Positions 1 to 8,861 of a stretch of 27,153 nt of DNA are shown piece by piece. The notes under the pieces were generated by a model. The model worked only from the letters and a program-made list of their open reading frames with translations. It was not told the origin of the DNA and did no database searches. The DNA lies in the NCBI GenBank assembly GCA_027604685.1, contig JADHYX010000296.1:1-27153 (forward strand), given 5' to 3'. Source of the stretch: Lobulomyces angularis. Its lineage: Eukaryota; Chytridiomycota; Chytridiomycetes; Lobulomycetales; Lobulomycetaceae. Positions within the stretch are counted from its first letter, which is position 1. Every line of letters begins with the position of its first letter. Both the position numbers and the translations under genes were made by a program.

Positions 1-490
1 AAAAGTATAAGAAAAGAAAAACTACGCCAGAACGCTTAATGAGGCTTGAGACTAAAAACATTCCAGAGAGGCCATTTTCTAGTACAGCATACTAGTGTCT
101 CTTCTATTCCTCACACTAAATAAGAGAACGGTAAATTGGAATCAACTTATTATTCTTCTTGAACATTTATATAAAACAGAAGGTTCCCACTATCTCAATT
201 TTCAATTATTTAGTTTAGCAAATTTAAAATTCTATGTAGCGTATATTATTGTAAAGCAATTTTGACTCCTAATTTAAAGAAATAATTATAATTAAAAAAC
301 TTATTAAAAATTACAAATATTATTGAATGTTTAACCATAAAATAAAATATTTATTTCTCACTCCCTATTACAATATTTTCTCTTTTTTTTTTTTTTTTTT
401 TTCTGTTGTACTAGAAAAAGGCCTCTCTGGAATGCTTTTAGTCTCAAGCCCCATTTCTTAAGTATTCAGTCGTAGTTTTATTTTCTTATA
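1..490. mobile_element. MITE-like element with long terminal inverted repeats
   Basis: The left arm (about 8-89) is the reverse complement of the right arm (about 404-488). The core arms, 43-89 and 404-450, match at roughly 44 of 47 positions and share motifs such as GGCTTGAGACTAAAA and CATTCCAGAGAGGCC. The outer parts match less well and with small gaps. The roughly 310 bp between the arms is AT-rich, has a long T tract at about 383-402 and no ORF. Inverted arms around a short non-coding core are typical of a non-autonomous DNA transposon. A foldback repeat of other origin is possible. The left edge sits at the window boundary, so the end and any target-site duplication cannot be read. Confidence 0.65.
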
Positions 491-1935
491 AATAGTATAC
501 TTCCCCCCCCCCCCCTTTATAAAACTTTACTGGCATAATAAAGTATTTAATTATTATTATTTATATTCCTTTATTAATTAATAAGGTATTTTTTATTAAC
601 ATTAAAATATAAAGCATTTAAGTATTATTATTTATATTTCCTTATTACTTAATTAGATCAACTTAATTACAGAAATTTAACCTTTACTAAATTCAATACA
701 ATTGAACAGATTAAACACTAAGCTGCAAATATAAGAGTTGATATACTTAAAAATAATATTATAACTATGAAAACTTAGATTTGTGCTTACATGTTGTTAA
801 GTAATGTAAGGTACAAATCATACTAGAATAAAAATTAACCACACAGCTCTATGTGTTCCATTTAACTTAATATCAAAAGAACCTTCATAAAAAAAACTGA
901 TTAATTACATAGTTTAAAATCAATTCTTACACAACTAAGCTGTTACCTTAAAAGCGCTTTTCCTCGTTATTAAAAAATAAAATTTTAAAAAAAATAGAAA
1001 AAAAAAAAAAAAAATAACTGAAAAAATTAGGTTTTTCATTGAAAATGAGGTACTGGTGGAGGTTTCAGGAGGAGGTTTTGGGTGGTATTGTTGATAGAAA
1101 TTTTATCACTTTAACATTTTCAAAATATAGAGATTTTTAATGAAATTTTCAGTAAGATTTTTTGCTCAATTTACCTATTGAATAAGCAGTAACCTCGTTC
1201 TTCTCAAATAATATATTAATAAAAAAAAGAAACTCACCAATTATAGGAGCTTAACAGCACTTAAAAACATTCACCATTCACATTGAATATAAATTTGTAA
1301 TATCACCTTCTTTTTAAGGTTTTTATAAAAAACTTCAACTATTTAGTATAACCCGCATCATATCGTTTTCAATTTTTCATCGAAAATGACTGATAAATTG
1401 TACTCTTGGTATTTCAACTTAGAAAATCTGTATTACTTTGAACTTCATGGTATATTTCTAATTAGAAGGATTATTTAAACAAAATCAACCGATTGCTATT
1501 TTTTTTCTTTGTAGAAATAAAATTTAAAGTGACCTTGAAAACAAAAATTTTTTTGCTTTTAATTTATATTAAATGAATGTAGAATTAATAAACTATCGGT
1601 TGGAGATTAATGGAAATACATATCAAAAATGCAAATTATTATGTTAAATGAAAAAAAAGATAGAACTATAAATATTGTTGAAACAATATATAGTGATAAG
1701 CATAACTATTTTTAAAAATTTTACCTTAATAGTATGGTATTCTACGCTAGAGATATGGTTTCGTATTAACCAGCAAGAAATTAAAGATAGAAATTATTTT
1801 GAAATTACAGGTTAATTTTTCCATTTTTATGGTGTTCTATCAATTTTCAGTTTAATAAAAAATTTTATTTTGATTAATAAACTGATATCAAATTGATTGT
1901 TTCAATAAAGATTTTTGAATTTGTTTAATTTTTTC
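491..1935. other. Gene-poor AT-rich upstream region of WASP
   Basis: I see no convincing gene here. Notable items are a run of 13 C at 503-515, a perfect 12-bp palindrome AAAAGCGCTTTT at 950-961, two near-identical 17-mers of the form TTTTTCATYGAAAATGA at 1032-1048 and 1373-1389, and a G-rich patch at about 1047-1093. A 31-codon ORF starting at 1386 has no recognisable features. The final few hundred bases presumably hold the WASP promoter and 5' UTR. Confidence 0.6.
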
Positions 1936-3864
1936 ATGAAGATGTCAACTCTCAACCCAGAAGAGGAAGAGAATATTAAACGAGTAGTTGTGGATGACGT
2001 TCTTGCTGTAACTGTTTGTAGATTATACTTTGCTGAAGGCAAAAACTGGAACTTTAAATTCGTTGGGGCATTAGTTCTTACTAAAAACTCCAAAAGTATA
2101 TGTTTTTTTAAGCTTGTGGAATTGGTAAATAATTTAAGTTGCTTGTTTAAAGTTTTTTTCATGTTAATTTCACTTCACTTTAATTTTTCTTCTAGATGTT
2201 AGTTTTACAGTAAACTTTTATTTATCTTTATATTTTAGAATCCTCTTCGGGCCGTTTGGGAGTATCAAATTCCAAACAGTGACATTAAATATGAAGCGGA
2301 TAGAAATTATTTTCATTCTTTTTTGAAAAATGTAAGTAACATATGTTCTTAGTTATTGCGCTTTAACATTTTTATAAAACAGGATTGTATGACTGGCTTC
2401 AATTTTGCAGATGAAAATGAAGCCGAAAATTTTTTGAAAAAGTTTAAAAGTAGAAATGAACATCCTGTTGTGTCAAAATCCAACTCTTATACACAACTTA
2501 GTATTCAATTTATATCAATTTTTCTTTTTCATTTCAACTGCCTCATTTTTAGGTAATCCACCAATTATTTCAAAAAGTAACTCAAACGTTGGTCTTCAGG
2601 ATATTTCAAGGAACAGCACAATTTCCAATTCCAAAACTGAAAAACCTGAGAAAAAGGAAAAAAGTATTTTTGGATTTAAAAAAAAAAAAGAAAAAAAAAC
2701 AAAGTTGGATAAATCGATGATTGGGAATCCTACGGATTTTGTACACAAAAGTCATGTTGGTTATACTCCAGCAACTGGTTTTAAGGTAAAAATATTCTGT
2801 TGTCTATTTTTAAACAATATTTGAAGGCAGAAAATATTCCATTTGAATGGAAAGCTGTTTTTGCTAGAGCCGGTATTACTGAAGGTTACTATCAAGAAAT
2901 ACTTTTCAATTATTGAACTTTGAAACAAAAAAATACATTATAGAACAACTATCTGACAAAAAGACACAAAAATTTGTAATGAATTTTATGCAAGAGAATT
3001 ATAATTCTTCTAATGCACCTGGTAATTTTGCTCAAATGGTAATATAAAATTTCTTTTTTAGCAAAAAACCAAGTTTCTTCTACATCGGTATCAAAACCAA
3101 AACGGTAAATAACACACCATTTTGATAATGCAATGTGCTTAATATATATTTAGTACTCCGCCACCTCCTCCTCCGTCTAGAAAAAGCGCTTCCCAGACCT
3201 CTAGAACACATGAGAGCGGATTACATGCAGTGGCTACTAAACCTCCTGTTCCAAGCTATGATAATAGACCAGAATTTAATGACCGCCCAGTTCCACCACC
3301 TCCTGTTCAGTCCAAGGGAGGTATGTTAAACTTGTGATTTAAAAATTTTTGATATTTTTCCTTATAGGTCCTCCTCCTCCTCCTCCAACTGCATCATTTG
3401 GCGGTAAGAAAATATAATTTAAATTTCAAAGGATTTTGTGATAATTTTTAGGCCCGCCACCTCCACCTCCTCCAATTTTATCTGGTAGCAATAAGTATAT
3501 ACATGTAATTAATATTTTTTGAAAGGTCCTCCTCAAACTCCGTCGAAGCCGGCAAATGTAAATAAAAAAGTATCGTCAGGTGGACCAGACACTGGTGATC
3601 TTTTGGCATCTATTAGAAATGCAGGAATAGCAAGCCTGAAAAAAGTTGAAACTCCTACTGATTCACCGCAAAGTACGATACGTAATTCTCCAAGTGCTGG
3701 TGGTGGTATTGACGATATGGCAACTGCCTTGGCTCAAGCACTTGCTAATAGAAGGGCTGGTGTAGCTGGTATATTTTTATGTCACATATTCTATATCTTA
3801 CAAATACGATTACTTTTTAGATACATCGGATGAAGAGGAATCTGATGATGAAGAGTGGGATTAA
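1936..3864 (+). CDS. WASP: WASP-family Arp2/3 activator (WH1-CRIB-polyproline-WH2-CA)
   Basis: This is an actin nucleation-promoting factor. Proposed exons are 1936-2124, 2239-2331, 2383-2500, 2553-2785, 2827-3021, 3062-3104, 3154-3320, 3368-3403, 3452-3484, 3526-3768 and 3821-3864, giving about 464 residues. A WH1/EVH1 domain fills residues 1-130 (includes DCMTGFNFADENEAE). A lysine-rich stretch precedes a CRIB motif (about 188-212, SMIGNPTDFVHKSHVGY), which binds Rho GTPase, and an autoinhibitory-type segment (FARAGITE). Proline runs span exons 7-9 (about 291-369) and would bind profilin and SH3 domains. A WH2 motif (DLLASIRNAG, near 391) binds G-actin. A central helix (DDMATALAQALANRR) and an acidic tail ending in EEWD contact Arp2/3. 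The start at 1936 is chosen because it precedes the WH1 fold; an in-frame ATG at 1942 is also possible. Exon 5 contains one frame break: near 2905 the frame must move back by one base to avoid a TGA at about 2914. With that single correction every intron phase agrees. Dikaryan Las17 lacks the CRIB, so this is the ancestral architecture. Confidence 0.9.
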
Positions 3865-4047
3865 ATGGGTATTCTAAATTGAACAACACAAAATACATTG
3901 GTTATAAATTTATTTTCGAACTATTATACAGAATATTAATTATTTTCACTAATTAAAAATTAAACTAAAAAAACTATCTCTTAATTACATCATAGAAATA
4001 TATGAAAGTTGAAGTATAAACATTGAATGTATCTGTTTGTCTTATTG

Positions 4048-6933
4048 TTACCACCAGCCAGTGCTGCCTTCTGCTGATTTTTCCTTCTGCTTGATGATAT
4101 CTTCATAATGCCTTTTTTGTTTCAAACAAGAAAGCTCCAAGTCACTATAGCTTTGATTCAGATTTAAATTTTTCATAATTAAATTTCCGATTTCTTCTTC
4201 CAAATGAGCAATTTGATTTTCCAAATCTTTCACTCTCGTTTCATTCTCGCTGCTGTTTTCCTTTAATTTTGTTGAAGTTTCAGCTCTCTCTTGTGTAAAG
4301 CTTTCTTTATCCAGCAAATGTTTTCTTAATGTATCAATTTCCTCTTTAAGGGATTGCAAATTGACCTTTAGCTCTTCGTTTTCAGCTCTGTAACTTTCTT
4401 CTGAGGACTTCAATGCTTCGACATGCAAATTTAGAGCATTATAGCGTTCCTGAAGATCTGATTTTTCTCTTAAAAAAAGATCAACTTTCTCTTCAAGTAA
4501 CATTTTGCTTTTTTTAAAATCATCTTGTAGCGTAATAAACAATTCCTCCTTCTCCTTTAATTTTAACCCTAAATCAAAAATAATTGAGGAATTTTCTTTC
4601 AACTGTACAAGCAAACTGTCACGTTCAAATAAAACATCATCCACCTCTTTGGAACGCTGATTAATAAATAATTTTGAATTCGTTAACTCTCTATCAACAA
4701 CTTCTTTTTTCTTTTCTAATTCTTGAACCTCAAAATCCCTAGCGTTATTGAGCATCATCAATTCATTTTTTAAATTGCTTATTATTTTATCTCGCTCTGT
4801 CACTTTTGCCTCTAAGTGTAATGACAAAGAAATTGAAGAATCATGTTCAGCTTTCATTTTTTCAAATTCAGCTAGATTCAAAGATTTTTTGCTTTCTAAC
4901 TCTGTTTCCGCATATTCTAGTTTATTCTTTAACTCAGATATCACACTATAATTTTCGTTAATATTTTGAGTCATTTCCTCTTTTAGTGTAAAGATTTCAT
5001 TGCCTAAATCTATAATTTTTTGTTCTAAAATTGCAACATTATCAGCAGTAGTAGAATGTGATTCAGATAATATCTGTAGCTCATCTGCTTTGCTATTGTA
5101 TTTAATCTTTAACTCAGCCAATTCCTCTAGTTTCTCAGATAATGTTACCCTAATGTCTTCGAGTTCTTCCTTAGACGCTTTAAGTGAGGTAACAACTTCA
5201 TCTAACGCTTTCTGAATATTAGAAACATTTTGATCTTTTTTAGATAGATTCTCCTTTGCAAAGTCAATCATTGACTCTAATACATGCACGCGATTTTTAT
5301 TATCATCTTCAGTTTTCTTTAGTTTCAATTGGGTAGCATTAAGTATTTGCTTTAAGTTTTCCATCTCTTGTTCTCGCAACTGAAGTACGTTTTCTTTCGA
5401 TTCCAAATTTTTTTCTGCATTTCTTAATTTTGAGTTGAATTCCCGTTCAAATGCTAATTCGCTACTCGATACTTTGGCTTCTTCAGAAGTAATCTCGATT
5501 TTCTTCATTAATTCGCAGATAGCCTGATCCTTTTCCTTTAAAGTATTGTGACTCTGATAAATTTCTGTCTCCATCTCCGATATTTTTTTTTGTAAAATTT
5601 CACAATTCGGATATTGCTCCTCAGCAGAACCGACATCTCTTACTTCTTCAGCAATTTTTGTGTATTTCTTATCAGGGTTATTACACTCCAATAACAATGC
5701 TGCTTTTTCTTTTTTAAGGCTAATTACTTCCAAATTTAAGGACAAAAGTTCATTATCCCGAAACTCTGAGGTTCTTTTTAAGGAATTTAATTTTGATTCC
5801 AACGATAATTTATCTGAGGCTTCACTTTCGATTAGGCCACTCAACCTTGAAATTTTAGAATTTAGAGTACTAATTTCTCTATTCTTGGTTTCTAAATCTA
5901 TCATTAACAAGTTCACCCTCTCTTCGTAACTTTGAATATCAGTACCCCTTTGCTCACTTGCCCTACGTAAATCTTCCGTTAAACTGTTGTTTTTCTCAAT
6001 AAACGTTTTAAATTTATTCCCATTCGCATATAATTCATCTTCCCTAGATTGAATAGTATAATGGAGTTGTTCTATAGTCTTTTCTAACTTTTTTATTTTT
6101 TCTTCACTTTCTTTTGTCACATTTTCACAGCTTTCTAGATCTGTTTTCGCATTTTCCAACGCATTTCTCCAAAAAATCACTTCACTTTCATGTTCATTTT
6201 TAATAGATTGTACTACCTCTGGCTTAAAGCATGAATTTAACTTCTTCTTCAACTCAGATAACTGGAAATCTTTCTCTTTCAAATCTTTTTTTAGTATATC
6301 GGTTTCATATTCATGATTTTGTACAGATTTTAGGAGGTCTTGAATAAGAGAGTGATCTTTTTCCATTTTTTCTTGTAAATGAACATCTTCAACTGCTGGT
6401 GCATTAAGTATCACGCTTCTATCGTGAAAAACATGTTCATAGTTGAACACTGACCCCTGTTTTTGAACGCTTATAAGTTTATCATTTTCCTTCTGTAAAT
6501 TTTCCAAATTTCGGTTTTTTTCCAATAATTCCTGTTGACATGATTCTAAAGATTTGTTAAGAATTTCAATCTGAGATTTCAGATCACTAGTATATTTTTC
6601 TTTCGCGAAATTTCCAGAAGAATTAGAGTCACTAGCAGAGAGTGACGGTTTATTAGTATTTGAAGAAAGCTCTTTAATCTGTAGGCGCTGCTGATACAAA
6701 TACTGTTGCTGTGCCAATATATGTTCTCGCTGTTGTTTAATTTCTAATTCCAGTTCAGCTTGTATCTTTGAATGCTTGATCACAGACTCATTCAAATGTT
6801 GTTCTGTTTCTTTTAGCAAGTTCGTTAATTTCGACATTTCTAACTGATCTGCCTTAAACTGATTTTCTCGGTCAGTACTATCAAATTTTTCATGATCATG
6901 ATGGGTGGGCAATAAATTCTTAATCATGTTCAT
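4048..6933 (-). CDS. Large single-exon coiled-coil protein (961 aa), function unknown
   Basis: This is an uninterrupted 961-codon ORF in a neighbourhood where every other gene is intron-rich. Almost the whole protein is heptad-patterned and rich in E, K, L, S and N, predicting long parallel coiled coil from about residue 15 to 950. There is a short Q-rich stretch near residues 65-85 (REHILAQQQYLYQQRL) and a low-complexity S/N linker near 92-110. No globular domain is apparent. The chain ends in an abrupt aromatic tip, GSTGWW. Such proteins act as golgin-type tethers, centrosome or spindle scaffolds, or structural rods; nothing here decides between these. An upstream in-frame TGA at 6942-6940 fixes the ATG at 6933 as the first possible start. 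It lies 69 bp downstream of the 139-aa gene on the same strand. Confidence 0.85.
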   Translation of the reverse strand: MNMIKNLLPTHHDHEKFDSTDRENQFKADQLEMSKLTNLLKETEQHLNESVIKHSKIQAELELEIKQQREHILAQQQYLYQQRLQIKELSSNTNKPSLSASDSNSSGNFAKEKYTSDLKSQIEILNKSLESCQQELLEKNRNLENLQKENDKLISVQKQGSVFNYEHVFHDRSVILNAPAVEDVHLQEKMEKDHSLIQDLLKSVQNHEYETDILKKDLKEKDFQLSELKKKLNSCFKPEVVQSIKNEHESEVIFWRNALENAKTDLESCENVTKESEEKIKKLEKTIEQLHYTIQSREDELYANGNKFKTFIEKNNSLTEDLRRASEQRGTDIQSYEERVNLLMIDLETKNREISTLNSKISRLSGLIESEASDKLSLESKLNSLKRTSEFRDNELLSLNLEVISLKKEKAALLLECNNPDKKYTKIAEEVRDVGSAEEQYPNCEILQKKISEMETEIYQSHNTLKEKDQAICELMKKIEITSEEAKVSSSELAFEREFNSKLRNAEKNLESKENVLQLREQEMENLKQILNATQLKLKKTEDDNKNRVHVLESMIDFAKENLSKKDQNVSNIQKALDEVVTSLKASKEELEDIRVTLSEKLEELAELKIKYNSKADELQILSESHSTTADNVAILEQKIIDLGNEIFTLKEEMTQNINENYSVISELKNKLEYAETELESKKSLNLAEFEKMKAEHDSSISLSLHLEAKVTERDKIISNLKNELMMLNNARDFEVQELEKKKEVVDRELTNSKLFINQRSKEVDDVLFERDSLLVQLKENSSIIFDLGLKLKEKEELFITLQDDFKKSKMLLEEKVDLFLREKSDLQERYNALNLHVEALKSSEESYRAENEELKVNLQSLKEEIDTLRKHLLDKESFTQERAETSTKLKENSSENETRVKDLENQIAHLEEEIGNLIMKNLNLNQSYSDLELSCLKQKRHYEDIIKQKEKSAEGSTGWW

Positions 6934-7002
6934 AGAAAATTTTTTTGATTCTCTTTAGAAAAGATTCGAAAAAATTATGTTATAAATTCATTAAAAACTG
7001 TT

Positions 7003-7613
7003 TTACCGGTGGTTGGAGTTTTGAACGGAAACATCCCGTACCGGTAATTGTGATACTCTTTTCTTCATTTGATATAATTCTAAGGTATTTTTTTCGTAAT
7101 CTGGGGTAAACTTGGCGGGATTTTCTGAATTGCTTATCTGAAAAAAATTCTGAGTTTCAGCATTAAAAAAAATTAAAAAAAAACCTCATTCCTCTTTAAG
7201 GCCTGTTCACTGAATTTATTATTTAAGATTCTATATCGAGGTAAATATTTGAGAAGTTCTATATTTTTTTTTAATTTAGTAAAAAATAATGTATAAATTT
7301 AGAAGGTTAAACCTTCTGCTAAAAAAATAATCTTCTGGTCAGATTCTAAAAATAATGTTAATGATATGTATTAAAAACAATTCACCATGAATGATACTTT
7401 CTGCGTCAACTTTCTGTTTTTTTTTTCCTAGTTTCGCTAATTCGTTAGCCTTTAATTTGGTAAAAATTTCAACTTGAATTTCTTTTTCCAAGTGTGAAAT
7501 TTTATTAGCTAAAGTAGTCTGCTCCTGAGCACAAAAGATAATAAATTAATTAAAGAAAATTTACTGTCCTATACCATTGCAAAATCATCTATTTCATTCG
7601 AAGTTGCAGACAT
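7003..7613 (-). CDS. Small five-exon coiled-coil protein (139 aa), unrecognised
   Basis: Exons on the minus strand are 7613-7575, 7524-7386, 7345-7313, 7258-7185 and 7137-7003. All junctions are GT-AG and the phases agree, giving 140 codons including TAA. The protein starts MSATSNEIDDFAMEQ, has an amphipathic heptad-like segment over about residues 14-80 (LANKISHLEKEIQVE), then a basic segment (LLKYLPRYRILNN) and a polar C-terminal tail ending in SNHR. I do not recognise the family. Short coiled-coil proteins of this size are common as subunits of kinetochore, augmin, tethering or flagellar complexes, but no diagnostic motif is visible. Exon 3 could instead run to a TAA just past the 7312 donor, which would give a shorter product. 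The longer model is preferred because two further exons continue in phase. Confidence 0.6.
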
Positions 7614-7843
7614 ACTTTTTTTTAATAGGTTATTACACTCTATTTTTTTTTTTTTTAAAGCCTTAAAAATTTTTTGTGTATAGCAATATTGCAAGTAAAA
7701 AGAATATAATAATAAGTTGTCTGCGTCTACTTTCACGCTTATAAAGCTTTTTTACTATATTTTATTAAAAATGAACTTTGGAAAATTTAATTGAAATTGT
7801 AGGTTCTGATATTTCAACCTATTGTTCATGGGTTTTTTTTTTG
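7614..7843. other. Spacer between REV7 and the 139-aa gene
   Basis: This is a 230-bp AT-rich spacer on the minus strand, between the REV7 stop and the next start. It presumably holds the REV7 3' end and the downstream gene's promoter. T runs occur at about 7617-7656. Nothing else is identifiable. Confidence 0.5.
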
Positions 7844-8621
7844 CTAACTAACTTGTGCCATGTTAGGTTTTAAATTAGATTCTCTTACAAATAACTGCAG
7901 CTTCAACACACCACAATCCAGCGTTTTTATTGGATGTATAGTTGATTTCTCATCCATTGCTGTTTCTTCTTCACTACCAATAATCCATGATGTCAGCCTT
8001 TCAGATGGGGTACCTTCAATTAACTCAATGTAAATTCTGAAGGTGATATCTATACAAATCAATAATTTATATTAGTTGCAAGGTTTTTCAGTTTACTTTT
8101 TTTTCTTTTACCTTCTGGTAGCTTGGACAATGTAGTGCTACAATAGTTAATTTTCACAAAAAATGATCTAAAATAAAGTTCTATTTGTTCAAATGATAAT
8201 GAGCATTCTCTTTAGATTGAAACAAAACTTTAATTCTTTCTAATCTTTTAACATTACTTGTGTTGATCCTGAATGGTTTTCATCTGAAAAGTAAATCTTT
8301 CGTAAGGAATGGTCGCTTCATTATTGTAAATAACTAAATCAATGGATTTTATTTTGCACTCAAAAAGATCTAACATTAAAGTTGAAACACCAAATTTAGT
8401 GGTCCAAATTTAAACAAAATACCTTGTTTGAATTCTTCAACTATATTTTTTAAATAATTCAATAATGTCGGATGCCTGGAAACCCATATAGCGCAATTGT
8501 ACTTTAACTTTTGTTCAAAAACATTCTGGTGGTAGACTTTTCTAGAATGTAATATCAAATTAAAGCAACAGAATAGAAATTCCAATAAGCACTCGTTCAA
8601 CTGCTTTAAAGTTAACTTCAT
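7844..8621 (-). CDS. MAD2L2: REV7/MAD2L2-like HORMA-domain protein
   Basis: Exons on the minus strand are 8621-8423, 8369-8258 (or to 8224, see below), 8167-8112 and 8049-7844. The N-terminal part (LNECLLEFLFCCFNLILHSR, then KVYHQNVFEQKLKYN) matches the first HORMA helix and the VYP-type turn of REV7. The last exon carries the safety-belt region ending STIHPIKTLDCGVLKLQLFV, closely resembling the human REV7 C-terminus. REV7 is the adaptor of DNA polymerase zeta and a shieldin/APC regulator; it binds partner peptides through the mobile C-terminal belt. The exon 2 junction is uncertain. A frame-preserving donor at 8257 gives a 190-aa protein but deletes about half of the central helix. A one-base forward shift at AAG-TAA (about 8256) restores a helix of the expected length (NVKRLERIKVL) and then gives a 56-nt intron (8223-8168), closer to the usual size here. 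Confidence 0.87.
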
Positions 8622-8861
8622 TAGTGAAAAAGACCTATTATCAACGTTTCAAAAAAACACAGTTCTGCAAAAATGTATTTTTTATTTGGAAAAAATTTCC
8701 AAAAAAAAAGAGAAATATTAAAATTGTCAAATTAGTAATTTTTCGATAATAGTTTGAATACTTCAATAGTGATATAATAATACAAAAAATTTTTATCTGC
8801 CAAATTTTTAGTTAATTTACTCTACAAAAATTTAACCAAGATACCCAAAAAAAAAAAATAA
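8622..8861. promoter_or_regulatory. Divergent promoter region between REV7 and CC2D1
   Basis: A 240-bp gap separates two start codons pointing away from each other, so both promoters must lie here. An inverted repeat TTTGGAAA-aaa-TTTCCAAA sits at 8685-8703. AT-rich stretches such as GATATAATAATAC near 8770 could serve as TATA-like elements. No factor site can be named. Confidence 0.45.

Noticed and set aside
1386..1481. 31-codon ORF starting MTDKLYSWYFNLENLYYFEL
   Set aside because: Too short, with no splice partner found and no similarity recognised; kept only as a remark in the intergenic entry.
4748..5929. Plus-strand ORFs of 67-89 codons inside the 961-aa gene
   Set aside because: They are antisense shadows of a long, compositionally biased coiled-coil ORF and have no motifs of their own.
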